Under the pieces are notes generated by a model, which had not been told where the DNA came from, did no database searches, and worked only from the letters and a program-made list of their open reading frames with translations. DNA of 5,693 bases, from positions 1-5,693 of the forward strand of contig DHJF01000046.1 of NCBI GenBank assembly GCA_002404195.1. The letters run 5' to 3'. This DNA is from Candidatus Saccharibacteria bacterium UBA4727 (GTDB taxonomy: Bacteria > Patescibacteriota > Saccharimonadia > Saccharimonadales > Saccharimonadaceae). Every line of letters starts with the position of its first letter. Positions within the stretch are counted from its first letter, which is position 1. Shown piece by piece: positions 1 through 5,363 of this stretch. The position numbers were made by a program, and so were the translations under genes.

Positions 1-400
1 GCAGTTCGTTGATGAGCTGATTAGTACCAACCAATTCCGTCCAGAGTTCTTGAACCGTTTTGATGAAATTGTCACCTTCCGCCCACTGAGTAAATCTGAG
101 TTAGTGCAGGTGATTGATCTTATCCTCGCGGGAATTAACAAAACATTGGCGCTCCAAAAGATTACCGTCAACGTCACGGAAGATGCGAAATTAGTGTTGG
201 TTGACCAGGGCTATGATCCGCGTCTCGGCGCTCGCCCAATGCGCCGGATTGTCCAGCGGGCTGTTGAAAATACCGTCGCCAAGCAAATGCTTTCGGGTAC
301 GGTCACGGCTGGTGGGGTGATAACAATCACCAAAGAGCAAGTTGAGAAGATTCTCAATGTTGCCGAACAAGCTCAGCAGATCATTGATATGCCGCGCTAG
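1..400 (+). CDS. ClpB/ClpC-type AAA+ unfoldase, C-terminal fragment (5' end outside window)
   Basis: This is the 3' end of a Hsp100 ATPase gene; the reading frame is open from base 2 and gives the last 132 residues. Visible in order are the stretch FRPEFLNRFDEI (visible residues 12-23), typical of the second AAA+ module of ClpB/ClpC near sensor 1, a helical small domain, and GYDPRLGARPMRR (about 70-82) with the sensor-2 GAR arginine. These residues are the usual signature of the D2-small domain. Family knowledge: such hexamers unfold or disaggregate proteins with ATP, ClpC handing substrates to ClpP and ClpB working with DnaK. The segment that would separate ClpB from ClpC (middle domain, or a ClpP-binding loop) lies outside the window, so I give no symbol. 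The tail after the GAR motif is short and ends in an Ala/Gln/Glu-rich helix. No terminator follows; the stop is one base from the stop of the convergent VOC gene. Confidence 0.93.
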   Translation, partial: QFVDELISTNQFRPEFLNRFDEIVTFRPLSKSELVQVIDLILAGINKTLALQKITVNVTEDAKLVLVDQGYDPRLGARPMRRIVQRAVENTVAKQMLSGTVTAGGVITITKEQVEKILNVAEQAQQIIDMPR

Positions 401-401
401 T

Positions 402-749
402 CTACTGAGGTAGTTGAATCAAACCGATAACATTGCCGCTCGTATCAACGACTGTTGCAATGATCTTACCGCCGCCGACATCGGTGCTCGCTTGCTGGAG
501 TGAGGCTCCCGCCGCTAACAGTAGGGCGAGTTGGCCAGCGATATCACTGACGTGATAGTACACGACTGGTCCGGCAACTCCTTGGTCGAGGCCGTGAGGA
601 TTGAGGCCGATTTCTTGGTCGCCAACCTGGAAGCCAACGTAGTAAGGATTTTCGATAGAGGGCTCAACATCGAGTAATTGTGCGTAGAATGCTTTGGCAT
701 TTTCGATATCTTTTACAGGGTAAATGATTGTTTTAGCACCTTCGTTCAT
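402..749 (-). CDS. VOC superfamily (glyoxalase/bleomycin-resistance fold) protein
   Basis: A 115-residue protein of the usual length for a single-chain VOC protein made of two beta-alpha-beta-beta-beta modules. Module 1 is seen as TIIYPVKDIENAKAFYAQLL followed by a strand-rich part (YYVGFQVGDQEIGLNPHG). Module 2 starts at VVYYHVSDI, continues with a helix (LALLLAAGA), and ends with DTSGNVIGLIQLPQ, the classic last strand. Family knowledge: members include glyoxalase I, dioxygenases and antibiotic-binding proteins, usually acting as cytoplasmic dimers with a metal or ligand in the cleft. The final strand has Gln where metal-dependent members often have Glu (GLIQ rather than GLIE), common in uncharacterised members, so the substrate cannot be predicted. 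The start is supported by AAGGAG (minus strand, bases 756-761), six bases before the ATG. The gene is monocistronic behind an extended -10 promoter and convergent with the Clp gene. Confidence 0.9.
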   Translation of the reverse strand: MNEGAKTIIYPVKDIENAKAFYAQLLDVEPSIENPYYVGFQVGDQEIGLNPHGLDQGVAGPVVYYHVSDIAGQLALLLAAGASLQQASTDVGGGKIIATVVDTSGNVIGLIQLPQ

Positions 750-778
750 AGACAGCTCCTTATTAAGTAACTGTCTTT

Positions 779-787
779 AGTATAGCA
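779..787 (-). promoter_or_regulatory. extended -10 promoter of the VOC gene
   Basis: The minus strand reads TGCTATACT: a TGN extension plus a TATACT hexamer, 29 bases before the VOC start codon. There is no good -35 hexamer at 17 bp, which is usual for extended -10 promoters. The same nine bases form the -10 region of the divergent small gene at 891-899. Confidence 0.65.
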
Positions 788-867
788 ATAGTTATGACAG
801 GAAAGGGAAATGCTCGGTGCTGTTTTACAGTGGCATTATTTGACGATATAGAATAATTATGTCTATT

Positions 868-888
868 TTTGAGATTTAACCTCTCAAA
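868..888. promoter_or_regulatory. perfect 7-bp inverted repeat overlapping the -35 region (operator-like)
   Basis: TTTGAGA (868-874) and TCTCAAA (882-888) are exact reverse complements separated by seven bases, so the half-site centres lie 14 bp apart. The left arm overlaps the proposed -35 TTGAGA (869-874) and the right arm ends two bases before the TGC of the extended -10. A dimeric repressor bound here would block RNA polymerase. No regulator gene is visible, so the operator role is inferred only from position and symmetry. Confidence 0.4.
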
Positions 889-899
889 TGTGCTATACT
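869..899 (+). promoter_or_regulatory. promoter of the 28-residue basic peptide gene
   Basis: The -10 is TATACT (894-899) with a TGC extension (891-893). The best -35 is TTGAGA (869-874), 19 bp upstream, a long spacer that the extended -10 would offset. Transcription should start near 906, leaving a leader of about 26 bases without a Shine-Dalgarno. A weaker upstream pair, TTGACG (840-845) and TATTTT (864-869) at 18 bp, could be a second promoter. Confidence 0.65.
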
Positions 900-931
900 T
901 AGTGAGATATAAAACGATTGGACCTATAAAC

Positions 932-1018
932 ATGGCTAAGCAACGAAACCGCCACGGTGCGTCACGAAAGCGTCTTTTGAAAAAGAAGCTCGCATCGCTA
1001 AAGAAAAAACTAGCGTAA
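932..1018 (+). CDS. 28-residue, very basic small protein
   Basis: A complete small gene: ATG, 28 codons, TAA. The product starts MAKQRNRHGASRKR and continues as two Leu/Lys repeats (LLKKKLASLKKKLA); 13 of 28 residues are Lys or Arg and none is acidic. The second half could form an amphipathic helix. The evidence that it is real is the package around it: a good extended -10 promoter upstream and a tight intrinsic terminator 12 bases after the stop, with nothing else in between. Size and composition recall very small ribosome-associated proteins such as bTHX or the actinobacterial bS22 peptide, but I see no clear homology to either, so binding to rRNA or another nucleic acid is inference. No Shine-Dalgarno is present in the short leader. 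The alternative is a non-coding transcript, but the continuous frame ending neatly before the terminator argues for a peptide. Confidence 0.75.
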   Translation: MAKQRNRHGASRKRLLKKKLASLKKKLA

Positions 1019-1030
1019 CGGCAGAAAATT

Positions 1031-1062
1031 GAGCATTGTCTGAAAAGACAGTGCTCTATTTT
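1031..1062. terminator. bidirectional intrinsic terminator with GAAA tetraloop
   Basis: An 11-bp stem (1031-1041 with 1046-1056, one G-T pair) closes on a GAAA loop, followed on the plus strand by TATTTT. On the minus strand the same hairpin is followed by CAATTTT. It lies between the basic-peptide stop (1018) and the stop of the minus-strand toroid gene (1069), so it can end both convergent transcripts. Confidence 0.88.
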
Positions 1063-1068
1063 AAATGA

Positions 1069-2595
1069 CTACGACTCGATGAGCGCCTGGTACATTGCAC
1101 GTGCCTGCTCGAAGCCAATGACCCAGCCAGTCTGCCGGATACTTTGGTAGAAGGGTGTCTTGAGTAGGTTGCCTTTGGCGTCGTACGTTTCAGGAAAGCC
1201 GCCATCACGAAGCATCGTTGCTTCGTAGGCATCGAGATGATATTTGGCAGACGTTGCATAGGAAGTATCGCCCGTTTGGTGGGCAAGCAGCGTCAGTGTT
1301 TTAATATATTCCATACCCCAAAAACTCCAAATTGCATCGCCGCCATATGATGCAACTGCCATGCGTACAATAAAGAACTGGCGATGGGCCCGGGTGTCAT
1401 TTTGATATTTGATAGCAAACGGCTGGTCGATCTTTTGCGCTTGAACGTACCCGACGGAACGCGTGTAATAACGACGCTCCTGCTTGTTGGTAATGTCGAG
1501 AAAACCAGTCGAAAGTACGATGAGCCAATCTGATGAGTAGTATTGTTCACGCACACCCTCTTCTGAGAGATCCTCCAGAAAGTAGCCTTCATCTTCGAGC
1601 CAGAAGGTGTCGAGAATAGCTTGTTTCAGCGACGCCAGAAAGGATTTGTCGTTCGGGATGATGCCGAGTGTCATCGCAAGTTGGGTTGTCTTCCAAAAGA
1701 CGACATTATCGTAAAAAGCCGAGTAGCGCCGCGTAATATCTTTAGCGCCAGATAAGTGAACGGTTTTTTTAATCAAGTGAGTGTTACCGTCAAAAACGTG
1801 CTCGCGGTAGCCTGCGTATAGTGTTTCGAGAGTATGACTGTAGGTCGTAAGTAACGTTTTGGCTGCATCGACTGTATCAAGTTGTCGCCGTGCTTTTTTA
1901 TAGGCATACGGCTGTGTCGATTCATCACCGCGCAGTGACGCGAGTGCGTAGAGAATGCCAAAGAGTGCGTCGGATGGATAGGCGTAGAAGTTGATGCAGG
2001 TTGCGGCGTATGGTCCCATCGAAACGATTGTCGTGGTCAGCTTTGGGTGTTTATGAAAGACGCCGAGCGTGTAGGCGACTGTCTGTAGATAAACAGCCTC
2101 GCGGCTATGCCAATCATCCAGCGTGCCGGGTAGCGATCGGTCGAGCATCGGATAGTAAAAGACGCCAAGGTTACGCACGAATAAGCCGTTAAAGTGGTCA
2201 CCAGAAATCAATAGCAGTCTGTTCGGGTTGTAGCGAAGTTTATGAATGTCAGCAATAATCTCATCGACCGTCGCACCACCCGAGCGGGGACTGTTCAGGT
2301 AACGAGTGGTGATAATATAAATACCACATTGGTAATAGGCGAATAATTTCCAGAAAATATTCTGGCGTATCACCAGTTTTTGGTTATTATTAACTGTTTC
2401 AAGTATTTTTTCCTGAAGTTTTGCACGGTATGGCAAACGAATAATCGAGAATCGAGCGAATGGGTTTGTGAGATAGGTGACGAGTAGCGAGGCAAGTACA
2501 ACACCCGTCACGGCGAGAGTTAACATATGTATTATTGTACTATAGTCTGGTGCTTGCCACAGGCTAATAAGGTGCAGAAGAAGCCTTTCTGACAT
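1069..2595 (-). CDS. membrane-anchored protein with probable alpha/alpha-toroid (six-hairpin glycosidase-like) domain
   Basis: From the Met at 2595 the product has 508 residues. One transmembrane segment (LTLAVTGVVLASLLVTYL, about residues 25-42) is followed by a basic stretch (ARFSIIRLPYRAK). The large remainder is helix-rich and aromatic, with blocks like those of alpha/alpha toroid enzymes: DHFNGLFVRNLGVFYYPML, YDNVVFWKTTQLAMTLGI, SSDWLIVLSTG, WGMEYIKTLTLLAHQTGD and, near the end, DGGFPETYDAKG followed by RQTGWVIGFEQA. Such folds occur in glucoamylase-like and GH63/GH37-type glycosidases; the fold assignment is by pattern, and catalytic acids and substrate cannot be named. Positive-inside bias downstream of the helix suggests a cytoplasmic domain, but this is not secure. 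The start is uncertain. The frame stays open to 2757 but would overlap the divergent DUF1345 start; 2595 lacks a Shine-Dalgarno; Met at 2526 (485 residues) begins right at the membrane helix and has -10-like boxes just upstream. It shares a terminator with the basic-peptide gene. Confidence 0.8.
   Translation of the reverse strand: MSERLLLHLISLWQAPDYSTIIHMLTLAVTGVVLASLLVTYLTNPFARFSIIRLPYRAKLQEKILETVNNNQKLVIRQNIFWKLFAYYQCGIYIITTRYLNSPRSGGATVDEIIADIHKLRYNPNRLLLISGDHFNGLFVRNLGVFYYPMLDRSLPGTLDDWHSREAVYLQTVAYTLGVFHKHPKLTTTIVSMGPYAATCINFYAYPSDALFGILYALASLRGDESTQPYAYKKARRQLDTVDAAKTLLTTYSHTLETLYAGYREHVFDGNTHLIKKTVHLSGAKDITRRYSAFYDNVVFWKTTQLAMTLGIIPNDKSFLASLKQAILDTFWLEDEGYFLEDLSEEGVREQYYSSDWLIVLSTGFLDITNKQERRYYTRSVGYVQAQKIDQPFAIKYQNDTRAHRQFFIVRMAVASYGGDAIWSFWGMEYIKTLTLLAHQTGDTSYATSAKYHLDAYEATMLRDGGFPETYDAKGNLLKTPFYQSIRQTGWVIGFEQARAMYQALIES
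2534..2544 (-). promoter_or_regulatory. possible -10 boxes just upstream of the alternative start at 2526
   Basis: The minus strand has overlapping TATAGT (2539-2544) and TACAAT (2534-2539) boxes 12 and 7 bases before an ATG at 2526. A TTAGCC at 17 bp from TATAGT is a poor -35. If used, the mRNA would have a leader of zero to six bases and translation would start at 2526, not 2595. Confidence 0.3.
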
Positions 2596-2693
2596 ACCCC
2601 ACTCGACGTATCGGTGTGGTGACGCTTTTTCTGTGACATAATGAGGAGAATGAAGGTTATTATCGGTACGAAAAATCAGAAAAAGATTGATAG

Positions 2694-2724
2694 TTGCATA
2701 GTAGAGGATAAGGTGCGTTATACT
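2694..2724 (+). promoter_or_regulatory. promoter of the DUF1345 gene
   Basis: The -10 is TATACT (2719-2724), the same hexamer as the two promoters at the left of the window. The best -35 is TTGCAT (2694-2699) with a 19-bp spacer. Predicted start is near 2731, giving a leader of about 16 bases that holds the Shine-Dalgarno. Confidence 0.6.
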
Positions 2725-2734
2725 GATGAAACAT

Positions 2735-2742
2735 AAGGAGGG
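2735..2742 (+). promoter_or_regulatory. strong Shine-Dalgarno that fixes the DUF1345 start
   Basis: AAGGAGGG lies four bases before the ATG at 2747. An in-frame ATG at 2726 sits before this site and within two bases of the -10 box, so it would not be in the transcript. The start is therefore 2747. Confidence 0.85.
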
Positions 2743-2746
2743 AAAT

Positions 2747-3391
2747 ATGCACATCAAAGATCCTGGAGTTCACACTTATAAAAAATTGGTTACCGTCGGC
2801 TGTATCGGGATTCTTGTTGGTCTGGGTGTAGCTTGGATTGGCTGGGGGGAGTTTGCCCTTTTAGCCGGTTGGGATGCGGCGATTCTTATTTATATTTTAT
2901 GGATGTGGTGGACAGTCCTCGCGCTTGATGCACATTCGACGAAGACGCATGCTGTCCGTGAAGATCCAGGACGTGCAGTTTCGGATCCACTGCTGGTCAT
3001 CGCTAGCGTTGCTAGTCTTGGTGCAGTCTTATTGTTAATTCTCGACGCAAGCCAGACGACTGGTTTATCGAAAGTGCTCGATATCGTCATTGGACTAGCT
3101 AGCATTGTCATTTCTTGGTTCCTGGTGCACACAATCTTCGCTCTTAAGTATGCACGTCTTTTTTATGGTAATACTGAGCATGAAGTTGACTTTAACGAGA
3201 AGACGCTGCCATCATATGGCGACTTTGCTTATCTTGCTTTTACGGTTGGTATGACTTTTCAGGTTTCGGATACAAATATTCAAACAAAGGTAATGCGCGG
3301 CACTGTCCTAAAGCAAGCCATGCTGTCATATTTGTACGGAACAGTAATTATTGCTACAACTATCAATACCCTGGCTAGCTTGACGAAGTGA
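2747..3391 (+). CDS. DUF1345 family integral membrane protein
   Basis: A 214-residue polytopic membrane protein, close to the family's usual length. Predicted membrane segments are near residues 14-33 (VTVGCIGILVGLGVAWIGW), 36-58 (rich in Trp: ILWMWWTVLAL), 82-103 (LLVIASVASLGAVLLLILDA), 111-138 (ending in HTIFALKYARLFY) and 187-211. The diagnostic block is PSYGDFAYLAFTVGMTFQVSD (split here as PSYGDFAYLAF and TVGMTFQVSD, about 155-175), followed by a basic MRGTVLKQAMLSYLYGTVI segment. This FxVGMTFQVSD signature after HTxFALxYA is the hallmark of DUF1345 (PF07077). The function of the family is unknown; members occur widely in bacteria as inner-membrane proteins. Its promoter and Shine-Dalgarno are both good, in contrast to the genes to its right. 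It is divergent from the toroid gene; no convincing terminator follows, only a weak 5-bp hairpin (3401-3405 with 3417-3421). Confidence 0.92.
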   Translation: MHIKDPGVHTYKKLVTVGCIGILVGLGVAWIGWGEFALLAGWDAAILIYILWMWWTVLALDAHSTKTHAVREDPGRAVSDPLLVIASVASLGAVLLLILDASQTTGLSKVLDIVIGLASIVISWFLVHTIFALKYARLFYGNTEHEVDFNEKTLPSYGDFAYLAFTVGMTFQVSDTNIQTKVMRGTVLKQAMLSYLYGTVIIATTINTLASLTK

Positions 3392-3429
3392 TTTTTACGA
3401 ATCATTAATATCGTGCATGATAAATACTC

Positions 3430-3515
3430 AAAATAATTTCACCACCTTACTATAATCAGTAGCATCGATGTGTAACAAAAAAATATGGTACAGCGTTATT
3501 GCTGAAGTCAGAACT
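3430..3515. repeat. intergenic repeat, copy A (diverged, with 26 extra bases)
   Basis: Starts with the same AAAATAATTTC as copies B and C (3430-3440), then carries 26 extra bases (3441-3466) and resumes at 3467-3515. Shared blocks are TAACAAAA, GGTACAGCGTTAT and the AGAAC end; over the resumed part about 36 of 46 aligned positions match copy C, with a 3-base A-tract expansion. The extra segment contains a perfect TATAAT (3451-3456). Copy A lies 3' of the orphan membrane protein gene, 38 bases after its stop, and has no minus-strand gene beyond it. Confidence 0.8.
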
Positions 3516-3553
3516 AAACTTGTCGATTTATACCTGATCGATTCCCATGTAAG

Positions 3554-4342
3554 TTAAAAGCCTGTGATGGGATTTTTTCTTGGAGAAGGACATAGAAGAC
3601 CAACTCCACATCCCAGAGATTCGTGGTAATAATAGTTGTCTGATTGCATATACAAATATTTTTTTGTTTTATCAACGCTACTTGGATCGTATGATCTTTC
3701 TGATTTGACTGCTAATTGGTCGTCGAGTAGGATAGGGCCGCGCACCGTAAAAGTATCTTGTGTTGGTTTCGGTATTTTGCAGTCAAGTCCCATGTCTTTT
3801 GCGTCAAGCGTCAAATCGAGGTAGATAAGCGTAGGCTGATAGTTGCTTTCATAGAGTGCATCGCAGATCCTTGGTTGAAAGGAATTTGGCTTTCCGAAAA
3901 GGTCCGATATGCCATTGGTAGCTTGTAGCTTTTGCTCGAGATTGCTTCGGGAAAGGGAGATAGGGAAAAGGTCTGTGTATCTAATATAGCAGTCCTGATA
4001 CCAGTCGGCTGCTACCCATCCTTGATCAGCGTGCGTTACATAACAAGCATCAATTTTTGAAGAATATACTGGGGCTGTCGAGTTAATGAGACCCCCGCTA
4101 CGTAAGGCGTCAATTCGCTTAAACCGCTTGCTATCGTAAGTAGATTCATTGCTTGTTCGAGCTTGAGTGACCCGCCTTAGCGTAGCGATGCTTTGTGCAT
4201 AGTGTATGATTATCCATGAGAAGGCTATAATTATAAGAAGGCCTAAGACAATAGACCCAGACCTTTGTGGTCCAGTAAGAATGATTTTATTATGTATCGA
4301 TTTTGGAGTAGAAGGGGTCTTTTTATTTTTCTTCTTTGCCAT
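3554..4342 (-). CDS. orphan membrane-anchored protein with six-cysteine outer domain
   Basis: A 262-residue protein I do not recognise. The N-terminus is very basic (MAKKKNKKTP...), followed by one membrane segment (SIVLGLLIIIAFSWIIIHYA, about residues 30-49) and then basic RR, which together predict a single-pass anchor; most of the chain is soluble and probably outside the membrane. That part contains six cysteines (in DACYV, QDCYIRY, RICDAL, GLDCKIP and two in LGCGVGLLCPS), an even number that would suit disulfides. Tyr is frequent near the C-terminus (YLYMQSDNYYYHE). No catalytic motif is visible. There is no Shine-Dalgarno before the ATG, and an extended -10 box ends only six bases upstream, so the mRNA may be leaderless. 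The gene lies between repeat copies A (3') and B (5'), has no partner gene in the same transcript, and its surroundings are AT-rich. It is most likely a lineage-specific accessory gene. Confidence 0.75.
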   Translation of the reverse strand: MAKKKNKKTPSTPKSIHNKIILTGPQRSGSIVLGLLIIIAFSWIIIHYAQSIATLRRVTQARTSNESTYDSKRFKRIDALRSGGLINSTAPVYSSKIDACYVTHADQGWVAADWYQDCYIRYTDLFPISLSRSNLEQKLQATNGISDLFGKPNSFQPRICDALYESNYQPTLIYLDLTLDAKDMGLDCKIPKPTQDTFTVRGPILLDDQLAVKSERSYDPSSVDKTKKYLYMQSDNYYYHESLGCGVGLLCPSPRKNPITGF

Positions 4343-4348
4343 ACGCTT

Positions 4349-4357
4349 ATACTAGCA
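4349..4357 (-). promoter_or_regulatory. extended -10 box adjacent to the start of the orphan membrane protein gene
   Basis: The minus strand reads TGCTAGTAT, a TGN plus TAGTAT hexamer, with only six bases before the ATG at 4342. With normal spacing transcription would begin at or next to the A of the ATG, giving a leaderless mRNA. The -35 at 17 bp (TTAGAT) is weak. Confidence 0.45.
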
Positions 4358-4382
4358 TATAGGTACTAGAAATCTAATCTGT

Positions 4383-4439
4383 AAAATAATTTCTATATAT
4401 AACAAAATTTGGTACAGCGTGATGTGTGAAGTTAGAACC
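4383..4439. repeat. intergenic repeat, copy B (57 bp)
   Basis: Runs from AAAATAATTTCTATATATAA to GTTAGAACC and matches copy C at 53 of 57 positions without gaps. It fills the gap between the HAD gene stop (20 bases away) and the start of the orphan membrane protein gene (40 bases away). TTCTA (4391-4395) can pair with TAGAA (4433-4437), bringing the ends together. No protein is encoded in it. Confidence 0.92.
4396..4404 (-). promoter_or_regulatory. possible extended -10 within repeat B
   Basis: On the minus strand repeat B reads TGTTATATA, a TGN plus TATATA hexamer pointing at the orphan membrane protein gene, about 54 bases from its ATG. Copy C has TGTTATACA at the same place. No clear -35 is seen. 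Confidence 0.3.
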
Positions 4440-4441
4440 GG

Positions 4442-4456
4442 TTTAATCGAATTAAA
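4442..4456. repeat. short AT-rich palindrome after the HAD gene
   Basis: TTTAAT (4442-4447) and ATTAAA (4451-4456) pair across a CGA loop, between the HAD stop and repeat B. It is too AT-rich to be a convincing terminator. A comparable weak hairpin (TCGAT 3523-3527 with ATCGA 3537-3541) lies between the next gene's stop and repeat A. Confidence 0.35.
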
Positions 4457-4459
4457 ACG

Positions 4460-5338
4460 CTAGAGGGTTTGCAGGAATCTTCCTAAATCTTCTGGCGTGT
4501 CCATGTAGCTCAATAACTCTGGCGCATACGTATAGCCCAAGATCGTGTCTCGTTCTTTGCTATCAGGTCCAACAAGTACGCGATATTTCGTCTCCATATT
4601 TAGCATATCAACATCGTTCATCGCATTGCCCGCCACGAGAATATTGTGTTCATAGATGCCGAAATACTTGCACATATACGATATTGCGCGAGCCTTGCTC
4701 ACCTTACTCTTCATATATTCAAGCGCTCCATCCTGGAATACCGCCTTAATTGAGCCACCGGCGAATTCGATTTTCAAATTCTCAACATGGATGAAGCTTT
4801 TCAGTTTGATCGTTACGCTGCTGATCGGCTGCTTCTTGAGATGTTCCTTCACGTCAATAAGTGAGCCGGAATAAACGTCCGCGTAGTAGCCTCGTTGTTC
4901 GCGGGTTTTCTCGACATCGCTCGGCTCTGGGCACCAGATTTGGGCCTTTCGATTTAGATCGGCAGGATAGAAAGCCAGTAGCTGGACCATATCGATATTG
5001 AGCCCGGTAAACTCGATCAGCTTGTCGATGTCATTTTCGTTAAACTCAGATTCGACGATAACCTTACCCCATTTATCAACGATCTTGGCGCCGTGTTCAA
5101 CAGAAATGAGTGCTTTGTCGTCAATGATATTCTTGAAGTGCTCACCGAGCGCTTCTTTCATGCGGACATAAGAGCGACCTGTCGATATGGTAGTGATAGT
5201 GCCGTGCTCGCGAAGGTGTTCAAACCCGCGTACTACTTCTTCTGAGATTGCACCCCCGTGCCCCACTGCAATTGTCCCGTCAATGTCAAACACAGCCAAT
5301 TGAGGAAGTCTATACATAGGTCGCCCACTGTCATTCAT
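4460..5338 (-). CDS. HAD-IIB (Cof/sugar-phosphatase-like) hydrolase
   Basis: A 292-residue haloacid dehalogenase-superfamily phosphatase of the usual length for the C2-cap class. Motif I is VFDIDGT with nucleophile Asp18 and Asp20; motif II is TISTGR (Thr53); motif III Lys is in KVSKARAI (Lys215); motif IV is GNAMNDVDML (237-246). The cap lies between motifs II and III. Family knowledge: such enzymes dephosphorylate sugar phosphates or similar small metabolites in the cytoplasm through an aspartyl-phosphate and Mg2+. Most relatives have GDxxND in motif IV; here the first Asp is Asn238, with Asp242 kept, so metal binding may be altered. Substrate cannot be read from sequence. The start at 5338 has no Shine-Dalgarno; a second Met (residue 8, codon 5315-5317) also precedes motif I and cannot be excluded. 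Repeat C lies 25 bases upstream and repeat B 20 bases downstream, so the gene sits alone between two repeat copies. Confidence 0.92.
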   Translation of the reverse strand: MNDSGRPMYRLPQLAVFDIDGTIAVGHGGAISEEVVRGFEHLREHGTITTISTGRSYVRMKEALGEHFKNIIDDKALISVEHGAKIVDKWGKVIVESEFNENDIDKLIEFTGLNIDMVQLLAFYPADLNRKAQIWCPEPSDVEKTREQRGYYADVYSGSLIDVKEHLKKQPISSVTIKLKSFIHVENLKIEFAGGSIKAVFQDGALEYMKSKVSKARAISYMCKYFGIYEHNILVAGNAMNDVDMLNMETKYRVLVGPDSKERDTILGYTYAPELLSYMDTPEDLGRFLQTL

Positions 5339-5363
5339 AGTAGGTAAAGCATAACAGGTTTAG

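Noticed and set aside
398..404. Stops of the Clp and VOC genes separated by one base
   Set aside because: Tight convergent packing is common in small genomes and no special element is visible there.
2726..2746. Upstream ATG for the DUF1345 gene
   Set aside because: It lies only two bases after the -10 box and before the strong Shine-Dalgarno; 2747 is the better start.
2596..2757. N-terminal extension of the toroid protein to 2757
   Set aside because: It would overlap the start and promoter of the divergent DUF1345 gene, and the added residues look like translated intergenic sequence.
3543..3578. TCCCAT/ATGGGA hairpin followed by six T on the plus strand
   Set aside because: The stem is only six pairs with an 18-base loop, and the T-run is coding sequence of the minus-strand orphan gene; not a convincing terminator for the DUF1345 transcript.
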